Source: Aradus depressus
Taxonomy: Eukaryota; Arthropoda; Insecta; Hemiptera; Aradidae
NCBI GenBank assembly: GCA_963662175.1
Contig: OY759218.1
Span: 25,566,051 to 25,630,050, forward strand
Length of the DNA: 64,000 bases
Direction of reading: 5' to 3'
A program made the position numbers and the translations under genes. The notes beneath the pieces are model-generated. The model was not told where the DNA came from and ran no database searches. It saw only the letters and a list, made by a program, of their open reading frames with translations. Positions 1-12,200 of this stretch are shown piece by piece (the first letter of the stretch is position 1; each line of letters starts with the position of its first letter).

Positions 1-19
1 ACTGAATCACATATTTTAC

Positions 20-288
20 CTGTGTTATCAAAAATTTTGTAATCCTCTCAGAAAGACGTCCACGCTCGCTGGAGAGAATCATCTCCAACATATCGCCTTT
101 TAGCTTCTCCATGATTACAAAAATCCTGTCCGGAGTTTCAAACATGCACTCCAAATTCACAACTCCTTGATGAGACAAATTTTGCAAGATTGATACTTCA
201 TTTTTCAACTGAGCCTCTTGTTTTGTCGGAAAACGGAGCTTGTCGATAACTTTGATGGCAACAGCCCTCCCAGACTTCCTGTGAGCTC
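20..288 (-). CDS. PKD: PKD exon: kinase N-lobe (VAIK lysine to helix E)
   Basis: Starts [20 protein letters not shown] with the catalytic lysine, then [20 protein letters not shown] and [20 protein letters not shown], ending KFLITQ before a CAG|GTAAAA donor. This signature sets PKD apart from other CAMK kinases. The following exons lie left of base 1. Confidence 0.96.
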
Positions 289-3200
289 CTTGAAATATAA
301 ATAATAATAAAAATAAATAATGGATGACTCTATATTTATCGCAAAATGGGTGACGGCAGATGAAATGTGAAAACTTAAAGATCTGATAGGAATTCTAAGC
401 AAAAACGTTCCTAAGAGCCGTGACTCATTACAGTTATACACATAGGTTTGCAACTTGCAGGCTTGTCGACCAATAAAAAATTCTAATAACTTTTAGAAAG
501 CTAACAATTGGGCTGGTTTGAAAGATAATCAGTCCCTTTTTCTATTTTTGTCATACCAAACACTATATGGACCTTAGTTCTTGAGGTAGGATGAACATAA
601 CTAAATAGAAATACTGGAAAATCGGTAAAAAACTTATTTTGTTTCATAATTAGCACAATTTCCATACCCTCAGGAGTTTATAACTTTATACTTCCGAAAA
701 TGAAGAACATACACAACTCCGTAAGTATCCTTAGCTCTGGATCTAAATCAACTTTCATCGGTGAAGAAATATTGTGAATGTTATTAAGGCAAAAATGGGG
801 TAAGAAATTAAAACGCATATACATGGCAAGCAATGCGTTTGTGGGTCCATGTTTCCATGTTCATAAGAGCGTTTTTTCTTATAATTTAATTTTCTATCAG
901 ATCCGTTCCTGCATTTTAATTGAAACCACCCTCAAAAACCCAAATACCTCCGTAAACAATGCCAAACTGTCCAGATCCAAGGACTTCATCAGGAAATATC
1001 TGGTATAATTGGGTCATGTCAGTGATTTTTCCTTCGGACTCATTTTGACAAGATGCTGAAATGAAAAAAATCATTAGGCAATTAGTGCACTGTGCCTGAC
1101 GGAAACAGAAGATACAACAGATAATCCACCAGAATAGAGTGATTAATTACAGAAATTACAACCATTTTTTGAAATGAAACGTCAATATTTCATTCTATGC
1201 TATCGTAATTCAGTTTGCTCCCGTTTTCGTTCTAATTTTATATAATAAAATAAACAACTGTGACCATTTTCAAGGAACCTTGCACGAAGCACTATCATAT
1301 CTCTCTAAATTGAAGAAAACATTTTCTAGATTGCAGTGAAATATATTGAGAAAATATGAACTTATGGTAGGAAAAAATTCTCTCTCGGAATAAAAGAGAT
1401 AATATGGGACATATTGCATATCTTGGGAAAGCTAAGGTATTTAGGAAGTAGAATATTTCGAACTTAGGGTTTGAACTGCCGCCCGGAAATAAATAAATGT
1501 GTTTTTCTCTCCGTCATTTAACACACCCAGTCAAATCACCTTGTATTTAGCTATCAGTGAATACCTCAGAAATTCATCAACTAGTTTATTTCACAAAATC
1601 CCTTTGAAGAAAATTGAACTGTCACTTAATAACAGACTTTCTTTGACCCCAACCCAACATTTGATGTGATGTACCTGAGTTTGGAGTGACAGGCATCAAG
1701 GCTTGGCGAATGGCTACCTCCCAAGACTTCCCCATGTGGCTCCCATCACCAGAACCAAAATTATCTTCACCGATAAAGTAGATGACCTGGGAGGTTCGAA
1801 TTTCGAAGCAATGTTTAACATCTGCAAAAAAAATATAAAAATATGATATTTACTTACAATTAGCTTTTATGGGACTAATCCTAGTCTTGTGCCAAAAAAA
1901 TGACTTGAAATATATTAAATAATTTAAAAAAAGCAAAAATACTAATTTAATCGAGATTTTAGGTGGTTCTCAACACTGCCAATCAATATGCCAACCTTCA
2001 TATATTCAGTATTTGGCTGTAGAACCATGTCATAAATAACAAATGTAAAACATTTTTGTCTGGTTTAGTATATCTTGAGCATATGTTTAACAAAAAAATA
2101 TATTTTTGGATGTCAGCCTCCGTGGCCGGATTAATAGTGTCATTTTTTGTTCAATTTCTTACATACAATAAGAGCGACTCGATTATAAGTTCAATAATTT
2201 GAGACAGAAAAATAACATATTAAAATTATGAAATCCCCCCTTCCCCCAAAAAAATATTGTATGAAATCTGCATTGTATTATTATATATTTATTACAACAT
2301 ATATATATATATATATATATAAATTACATGTTGCCGATTCTCATCTGTAGACATGACTCAATTAAGGATCGGTACATTTTGTATGTGATTCAATTTAATT
2401 TCTAGAAACCGGATTTGTGTGCACTAAAAAAGCCCAAAATATGCCATATAATATGCAGTAAAAATAGCTGAAATATACAATAAAATAAGTTTTTTCATTT
2501 CTTTGGACATTTCTTAGCATTGGGCCAAAGCCAACCTAACGGCGCAAGAGGAATCTAATAAATATCTATTTAATTTATGTTGAAATCACCTGCCTTACAA
2601 AATGTTTAGATATTTTTGAAAACTTCCAAAATTCTAGAACCTAAAAAGGACAAGCATAATTAAATGGCTGATACAATTTTGTATCTATATCCGAAAACAA
2701 AATGCGCCTCTCTTCAAAACATAATTCTTAAAAATTACAAAATGTATCATCGAAAATAAAAAATGGCCTACGCAAAAACTATCAATTCGAAAAAATGAAT
2801 TTCGAAAAAAGTGTGAATATCGAGGGGGAAAAATAAAAATTCTGCTGTTAAAACTTACCGAGGTTTGATGTAATAAGGATTCGAACTTTATAGTTGTCAG
2901 CTTGCATGCATAATTCTAATTTTTTCTAAAACTAATTCATGACATTTATTAAAAAATGCAATTTAAAAATGTACCCTGGCGACTTCTACAATGTTTATCA
3001 ATCAATGGCTGGCGTAGACAAACACTTTTATCGAAGTCACACTTTTAATCACCTTTAAGATAGATGTTGGAAGAAAATTCTCTGCCTCAACCGGTTCAAA
3101 ACTTTTTTTTTACCATTGTATTAAAAAAGGGAGAGGATAAAAGCCTCAATTATCCGGATTAAGGCATTCGGACACATTCCAAACATTTTGGAGACGAGTG

Positions 3201-6200
3201 GGGTCCGTCCTCGTTGTGGTCTCGTAATCAATAATTTAAGGTGTGTGGATGATTAGCCCGGAGCACTCTATTCCAATGGTGGGGCGGCCACTTCGGAGCC
3301 TCAGAACCTGCTCGCCCTCCTCCTGGGCGGCTTCCTAGGGACGCGAACCCTAAAGTATCTACTGTAGTTGCCTTGTGTGTGGGGTGCCTTTAATGTGTTG
3401 TTCTGAGTACAATGATGTGAGTACAATTGACATTTGTTTTTTTAATTTGCCTTAACTCTGTTGACATCTTAAATAAAATTGATATAGTACCTGCCGCTCC
3501 CCGGGAAAGTCAAAAACTTACAGGAAATTCTGTGTTAATAATTAATTAAAATATGGAGAAACTTAGCATTTCCGATTTCAAAAGCACAAAGTAAATTAAA
3601 AATAAAATAATAAATGGAAAAAGCCCCCCAGATATGCAATTATATTTCGTACTCAGGTATTATTCAATTTAGGGTATATGATCCGACTGGCATGATTCAT
3701 GTCAAGTACTCAGTCATAAGATGAAAAAAGAGCAAACAAACAAAATAGGCAATATTATAGAAATTCGGGCTCTAGTAATTTCAAAACTAGAAAACTACTG
3801 AAGTCAACCTGAAGACACTGGTTCACACGAGGATAAAGGTAGAGGAACCCAGAAAGAAAAACGAAATTGTACAGTGCCACCGTTGTCAAGAGTTTGGGCA
3901 CACCAAGAACAACTGCGGCCATCAAGCACGTTGCGTGAAGTGTGTAGGCTCTCACCCAACTAACCTCTGTACCAAAAAAGACAGAAGCACTCCAGCAAAA
4001 TGTGTTTTGTGTGCCGGTGACCACCCTGCGAACTACCGTGGATGTGAGGCCCACAAAGAGTATCGAATGAGGCAGCAGAATCTGGTCAAACCTCTGGAGC
4101 CTAGAAAAACTAACCAACCCACACCGCCAACTGGAGCCAGCCACTACCCTCAATTAGTCAGGAGGAGGTCGACAGCTGAAGAAGTCGCCCCACCGCAGCC
4201 ACAGCAGCAGCATCGCCCAGAACCCTCCTCCAGCTACGCTACCGCCACTGGTGCCGCGCCTGGCCTCAATTACCACACCTTATCCCATATCCCTCCGCCC
4301 CCCTCAACCGCCGATATCTCCTCCCTCCTCAACTCCTTCTTCTCCCAATTCCAGAACCTTATCACCCCTCTCATCACTCTCCTCACCAGATTAGTGAGTG
4401 GCAACATTTCCCTTCCTAATCCATGAATCCCCAGACGCAAAACTCCTTAACCCTCATTCTTTGGAATGCCAATGGTATAACCAGACATACCAACGAACTC
4501 GACTTAATTTTACATGAAAAAAGAATCGACATTGCTCTCATTTCGGAAACTCACCTTACGGACAAAACTAACTTCTTTATTACTGACTATATAACTCACC
4601 GAACTGACCATCCAGACAACACGGGCCATGGCGGCACTGCGGTCCTAGTCCGAAAGTCCTTATCCCATCATCCCCTAAGCAACATATCTTCTGATTCCCT
4701 TCAGTCGACAGCCATATCCCTCAAATCCCACCCTTTTCAGATGTCCATTGCAGCTGTGTATTGTCCTCCTAATAAAAGAATTTCCCTACAACAATTCCAA
4801 GCCTTCTTCCAGTCCCTCGGCCCTACATTCCTTGCAGGAACCCACGTTGCACTGTCCTTCTCAACACCATCCTTTCATCCTCCCTCAAGTGCATATCCCC
4901 TCCCGAGCCGACGTATTGGCCAACATCCCGTGCCAAACTTCCCGATATCCTCGACATATTTGTCACCTCCCACCTCCCGTCCATCCATTCCGATATTTAT
5001 TCCCTTCATGACCTATCCTCTGACCATAGTCCTGTCTTGCTCGTTCTCGACATCCGTCCTTTTACTGTTCCTCCTAAACCTAGCCTTATTACTGGACCTG
5101 TTGACTGGACAAAATCTCGAAACTTACTAGACGAACAAATAGACTTAAAAATCCCTCTAAAAACCAAAGACGACATTGACAGAGCAGTAGAACAGTTTAC
5201 ACATCTCATAGATACATCTATAAAAAACAGTACAATTCGTGTCATCAACAGGCCTTACTTCCTCACCCCCAGCGTGCCCCTCATTCGGAAATTGATAACT
5301 GACAAACGACGAGCAAGAGCATTATGGCAACGGACTAGGTACCCCAGCGACAAAACACACCTCAACAACTTGACTAACACACTGAAGAAGGAACTGCAGC
5401 AGATGCGAAACTTGCAATACGAACAGTACACACAGACTATGAATGAAAACAGAACATCTCTTTGGACAGCGACGAAAAGGCTACTTTCCTATAAAAATTC
5501 CTCCCGTCCTCTCCGTCATGATGACGGCTCTTGGGCCAAGTCTGATGAAGAGAAATCCAACATGTTTGCTTCCCATCTTACTGAAATATTTACTCCTCAC
5601 CCCGATATTGTTGATCCCCATCATTCTTCCTCAGTCGAAAGCGAGCTAGACAATCCACTTCCCCTTTCTCCCTCTCCTAAGTGCTTCCATCCTTCAGACG
5701 TAAAATACACAATTCAACACCTTCCCAAAAAGAAAGCCCCTGGTTATGATTTAATTACCTCCCCTATTTTGAAAAACCTCCCCAAGAAATCCATTATTTT
5801 CCTTACCTACATTTACAACTCCATCCTCCGTACCACTCATTTCCCAAGCCCCTGGAAGCACTCTCCCATACTGGATGGTCAAAACATCATCCCTGACCAT
5901 CAGTTTGGTTTCCGAAAACACCACTCAACCATACATCAGTGCCATCGCTTTGTAGACATCATTGCATCTACCCTGGAGCAAAAGCAGTATTGCTCGGCGG
6001 CCTTTCTCGACGTTGAACAAGCGTTTGACAGAGTTTGGCACCCGGGCTTACTGTGGAAGCTCAAAGCAGTCCTTCCCTTCACATTCTTCCTAATCCTAAA
6101 ATCTTACCTTTCTGAAAGAACCTTTTGTGTAAGCCAGGGTCTTGCCCTTTCTCCCGCGTCCCCACAAAATGCTGGCGTTCCACAAGGTAGTATCCTGGGT

Positions 6201-9200
6201 CCTATCCTCTACACAATATACACAGCTGATATCCCCACCCATCCATCAACACAACTCCACACCTTTGCAGATGATACTGCAATCCTCTCTCCTCATCCCG
6301 ACCCTGTCCTATCATCCAGACACCTACAAGAACACCTGATAACCCTTCAGTCCTGGTACAAAAAGTGGAGAGTGAAGGTGAACGACACAAAATCAGTTCA
6401 CATCGTCTTCACCCTTCGTCGAAAATATACCTGCCCTCCAGTGTACCTTAACAAAAATCCCATCCCTTTAAAAAACGAAGTCCGCTATCTAGGCCTCATA
6501 CTCGACAAACGACTAACTTGGAATCCTCACACGAGACTGAAAAGACAAGAAATGAACAGACGTTATAAACTTCTACTACGACTGCTAGACAAAAGATCCA
6601 AACTAACTTTGACAACAAAACGACTTATATACAACTCAATACTCAAACCTAAGTGGACTTACGGACTTGAACTCTGGGGTTCTGCCAAGGCTTCCAATCT
6701 CCAGCGCATCCAATCCCTTCAATCCAAAATCCTTCGTACAATAGCCAATGCTCCTTACTACGTCTCCAACAAAACCCTTCACACTGACCTTAATGTACCT
6801 TTCATTACTGAAGTCGCTAAATCCAAATATAAAAAATTATTTTCCCTTCTTGGTTCCCACAATAATCCTCTGGTCCGTGCCCTCCATTCTGCCGTACTAC
6901 CCCAACGACGGCTTAAGCGTCAATGGTCTAGAGATCTCCTGATCAGAAGCAGTGACAGTGACAGTGATTAGTTACAAATGAGAGAAAATCAGTGACTAGG
7001 GAGTGTCACCACTGGGTGATTTCTCCCCTCATGACATTTTTTCATTGCCATTATCTCTGTATTAGCATATTTGCTTGTTGTATATATTTTTATACAGTTG
7101 TAAATATCTCTTTGTAAATTTAAAAAAAAAAAAAAAGAAAACTACCTCCAATAACAGAAGTGACAGGAGATACAGCCAAAATCTCTGCGAGGGGAATTTC
7201 CTTGTAATATTTGGAGCTTGTCTCATTTTGGAAGAGCGTAATGGACTTGGAATCAAGGCGCCAATAATGCCGCTTCCTCTGAAACAAAAACTTATAATGA
7301 ATTTTTCCAAAAAATTAAATACCCAAGAGAGGTGGTTCTTTTGTCAAGTTGTTTACGTAAAAATGTATTTATAAATAAACTCGGATTCAATTTTTGAAAC
7401 AAGATTGTAAGTAGGGATATGAAAGGTTTTTGAGTCATTATAATGACTGAGGTCATGAGGAATGTTGTTTTTTAAAAGTTTTTTTTGTCCTGAGAATGGT
7501 GAAAATCACCTATTACGATAATGTTGAACATAATAATAGGCAATAGGATCGGACAACTGATACGATAAATGCGAATAGGAAGAAAATTCATTTTAAATAC
7601 CAACACAAAACCCACTTTCTTCAAAACTCACATGATAACTCCTTCGGATTTTATATAGCATTCATTGATCAGGTTAAAAAAATGTGATATAATGTGGTAG
7701 AACAGTCTGATCTGTCATTGTGAGACACCATCAACAAACAAGAGGATTATACCTAATGGTACGTGTCCATCTGAGAGAAAAAGTCTCGAGAGATGTCTCG
7801 AGAGACGAGTCGCAGATGTACACGGGCCTGAGAGATGTGTCAGACACACGCGCGAGAGTGTGTCGGAGAGCGGCAAGTCTCAGGTGGACACGCCTACTTC
7901 CTTCTCTCGAGACACAGTCTCCAGTCTCCCGACAGCGCTTGAAGAGTCCAGCGAGTCTCCGACACTGCCTCCATTAATTAGTTGTTTAGTTTAGCGAACA
8001 ATGACGGATAAAGTTTTTATTACAAAACGCGAGTGGTCTGACGAGGATGTATTTAAATTAATAAGTGAATAGCGTTTGCAAGCGTTTGGCTTTTGGTTGC
8101 AATAGTATATTTACACTATAAATCGATACTGCCATGGAACTTCAAAAGAAATTGACATGAAATATTCCTTAAATTCGTCTCTTACATTTTTTTGTGAGAC
8201 TGAATAATTTCGCTGTTGGCCCATTTGCAAAGAAAACAATGATCCCTCTGGCGGACTTTCATTGCGCCACTCACCATTTACTATTTCATGTGTACTGTTC
8301 TTCATAATCAGCAAAACCAGGGTACAAATAATAGTTCGTAGTAGAAATTAAAAAATTATGCAATGCACATACTGCAAGAGTAATATCTTTTACCTTATCA
8401 GGTGCTAAGTGTATTGGTTTCCGAAGAACTCTGACTTTTGAAGACATAATACCAAACGCGTTGTCTATAATGCGACGTGCTCTGCTCAATCGGTAGTTGA
8501 AAATACGGTTTGGCGAGTGTCGCCAGTGGACACGGCCCTGAGACTTGTGTCCGACACTTCTGTCGGAGAGAAGTCTCGCGAGCGCGAGTGTCGCCAGTGG
8601 ACACGGCCCTGAGACTTGTGTCGGACACTTCTCTCGAGACTTTTCTCTCAGATGGACACGTACCCTAAGATAAACATTTTGTGACTCTTGATAAAAACAA
8701 TCACAAAACAAAAATGGTAGAAAAATGAGAATATCTCAAGGAGTCCTCAAGGCGGGCATTCTAGCAGTATACTAAACTGGCCATAGATCTGAAAAAATAG
8801 CAAAAAAAAGACTAATGTGAGAAGATATAAAATCTCGCTACAAATATTTAAGTGGCTGATTTTGTATTGAAAAAATCATATTGTTTTATTAACCTTTATT
8901 ATTGTTTAATATATATGAAATTTTGTTATACTCGTGATGACAATTAAAATGTGGATTCTTTACTATAATACAAAAGTGCTTTATTTCGCCACTTATTTAT
9001 AGTTTAGATCACCATTTTAACATTGGTCGATCTCCGGTCCGGATACGTAATTAGTGAATATACGAATTCGAGTGATTAGCGAGAAATGCCTTGCAAGGCT
9101 CAGCCCGATAAGCAAAATCCAGTTAGTCTCAGATGGTTTTATTTTCAATCGACATTGGATACTAACGGTCCAAGCCGCATTTGTGCCGAGACCGCTGATT

Positions 9201-12200
9201 GCTCGTGCGAACTAGTTATCCACAAATATGATAACTTCCGCGGATTCATCAAAAAGACGAAGAAGGTGAACCGGCTGGCAGCAAGGGAAGTTCGTGAAAA
9301 ACTGAACAGGGCTCAGATTCATGTACCGGCGGTCTACAATGCTGCCGGAACCCGTATTGCCACTGTGAATGCAGCTAAGAAACTTGACTGATCTAGTACC
9401 CGTCCATGTTCGACCTGACAAGGGATTTCCCGATTTGGGATGGCAGCAGCAACTCCCTGAACAGCTTTGAGTCAGCTTCGATGTTATTCACACGCAGCCA
9501 TTTCCGCCAGAACACACATTTTTAATTCTGCGCGCGCATCTCCGGGTAAGCAATCTCCGCTGCAGGCCGTAGATCCCCAACATCATTGGAATCATCTCTC
9601 GGATGGCTCATCGTCAGACCGTTCTCTCATCACCTGTCACAATTGCGCGTTCGGTTTCACCCGTCCACTGGTGAGGGACGGGCAGAGACGATCGTTCGCG
9701 CGATGCCAGGATCTGAGTAGAGCGGGGATGAGGAGCGCCGGATGAGATGGCTCTTTCCGGTGGCGAGGTTGCAGTCACGGTTGTGAATGAAAAGAAGATT
9801 AGTGTTTCCGCCTGCACATGAGACATCGAGCGGCACTGATCGGAGTTATGACGGTCCAAGAAGCAGTAAGAGCGGAGCATGACTGACTCTACAAAGCCTC
9901 GGCGGTATTTCGAGTGCACCTTAAGGATGGCGTCGCAAGGAGGATTTAATGCCTGGTGGAAGCACCGAGCTGCGCCGAGACGTATGTTCGGTATGGCAGA
10001 GGTTGTGATTGGGTACTCTGGAAGGTGGTGCAGCGGGAGAAAGGAGGTATGGAAAAGGTGTCAATGAGCGTCGGTTTTCAACCACGGAATCAGCTTCCTG
10101 AGCTACGCGCCTTCCGCGAAAATAAGTACAGATAATTAAAAAATTGTGTTCAGGCGGAAATGGTTGCGTGTGATTATTTTAACAACATTCGCAGTATGAA
10201 TATTCATTTTATAATTGCTAATATTATACTAAATGAAGGTTTTAGTTAATTTTACAATAAACTAGTAATAAATTAAAGTTGAATGGCAGCCTGTAGAGAG
10301 CCGGGTGGTCACCAAATAGCCCCTTCTACGTCTCTACTTGGAGAATGTAAGTTCAAAAAAAAAAGGTGATGATAATAAAAGCTCAGTGAAGAACTTGTGT
10401 AGTAAGTACTTCTTTTACATATCTTGAATTTTATATTCTAAATGTACATATACACAATGTATATTTCCGAATATATTTTTGCGATCTGTATCAATATAGG
10501 GGAAAAACTAATAATAACAAATAAAAGCAAAGAACTTCTTTGTCTAGTTTCACAAAAATATATATAGTGTCTAGACTGTTGAGCTGACGATGGCGTAGTA
10601 CACTATATGTATATATTTTTGTGGAACTAAACAATACAAATGCTAAAGAAGTTCTTTGCTTTTATTTGTTTTCACATGTATACCTATTCTACAGAATTTA
10701 GATCAATAAAATCATTTTAAAAATATTTTATTTAATGTAAATCGTGCAGAAAATAACGATCATGCAAGCGTTGTTTAACGAAAACATTATAGGTCATTCA
10801 GATAGATGGAAGAGGTGAGCTCGAGCTCTTTCCATGAAACTTTATATCGTTTCTGTTTTTTTTTGTTTTTTTAAGGTCTCAGTTTGACTCACTGAAAGAG
10901 TGTCCGCCTAGGGAGGTCAACCACAGTTGGGGGGTTCGAATGCAGTCTGGGCCAGATTTTGTTTCACATGTGGACATCTTGCACCGCGCACTAACCTCTC
11001 CCCCAACCACCATGGCGCAGGAGCGAGGTAATAAATATGTAGAATGCGATATAAAATCTCGCACTCTGCAGGAGAAAGCGCGTGAACTTTTTTTTTTAAC
11101 CTAATAAATATATTTTTTGGGAGGTACCATTTTGTCCTTGTTGGTGAAGTGAACCATCCAGCCCTCTTTGATGACCTTGGAGCCTCGACGTTTTGTGTGC
11201 TTCACAGATTGTACGATCCTCATAAGGGGGATGTTGTTAGATGAGGACTCCGCATTCTCAGGCCGGCTGAACCCCCCTCCGTCAGGTCCATCCTGAAAAT
11301 ATATATAAAAATATTGTATGAATAAAGAATAGTTCTATTGTATAAATAAAGAGTAGTTCTAAAGTCGCTACCCATTTATTACCATAACTAGCAGTAAAAT
11401 ATGATAAAATAAGTAAAAATATCATCGGCATCACAAGCAAAATACTTCCCCCGTTCGATTTTTTTTTAGTAGAGTAAGTTTTCGCTATCTCTCCAAACCC
11501 TTCTCCTCTTCGTCCGAAGAAAACTAAATGTGTCTTATTTACGTAGTTATGAGTGCGCATATTAGCTATCATGTCGATACATTAAAAAATTTGGCTAGAA
11601 ACAATTTTATGAAGAAAAAAAAATGAACAATTTTAATGCCCTAGAGCAGTGGTCGCCAAACCGTAGCTCGCAGGAAAATTTCAGATGTTTGTCTGAATGT
11701 ATGTTTTTCTAATGCTAATTTATGTTTTTCTAATTGTTATATAAATTCTTATGCTATTAATTGCAATGTTAGAAATTGCATTTAATTAGATTTAATATAA
11801 ACTAGAAATATATATTTATAGGTAAACAACTGTGTGATTTAAACAAAAAGCCTGTTCATGTTATATCTTGACAAAAATGAACTATTTTAATGCCTTTGAA
11901 GAATAATCTAAGAGAGAAATGTAAGAGTGGATAACATCATAATAAACTTCTCAATGAACTAAAACTATGATAGCGTCGTAAAAATTCGTTTAAAAAAATA
12001 TAAAACATTTAGTGTTATTTGGTAACTTTGTTGTTGTTGTTTTCGCATGTATCTAACAAAAAAAGAAATGTATCGTTCGCGTTCGCTACCACTCGCAAGA
12101 TCAAATTGGAAAGGTTTGAACCAAATTGTAACCATTAAAAACAATTAGAAATGAAATGCAGTGCGTACAATTAAAGTTCCATTTTCAATAATTTTCGTTC

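Larger units (their letters stand above)
3799..7135 (+). mobile_element. Jockey-type LINE, 5'-truncated and internally deleted
   Basis: Non-LTR retrotransposon in a PKD intron, antisense to PKD. It starts inside the gag-like ORF1, carries ORF2 (endonuclease plus reverse transcriptase) and ends in an A-rich tail at 7122-7135. Flanks share a 10-bp target-site duplication AGAAAACTAC (3789-3798 and 7136-7145). The right copy overlaps the first bases of the intron after PKD exon 7146-7278. The endonuclease is interrupted by a frame change and a gap near 4.83 kb, and the RT lacks a block around 5.87 kb, so this copy should be inactive. Confidence 0.92.

Noticed and set aside
2112..2150. GTCAGCCTCCGTGGCCGGATT as a SINE head
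   Set aside because: It resembles the start of some insect tRNA-derived repeats, but only about 20 bases match and there is no B box behind it.
3755..4153. 132-codon minus-strand ORF
   Set aside because: Lies antisense to the LINE zinc-knuckle ORF1 and is explained as its shadow.
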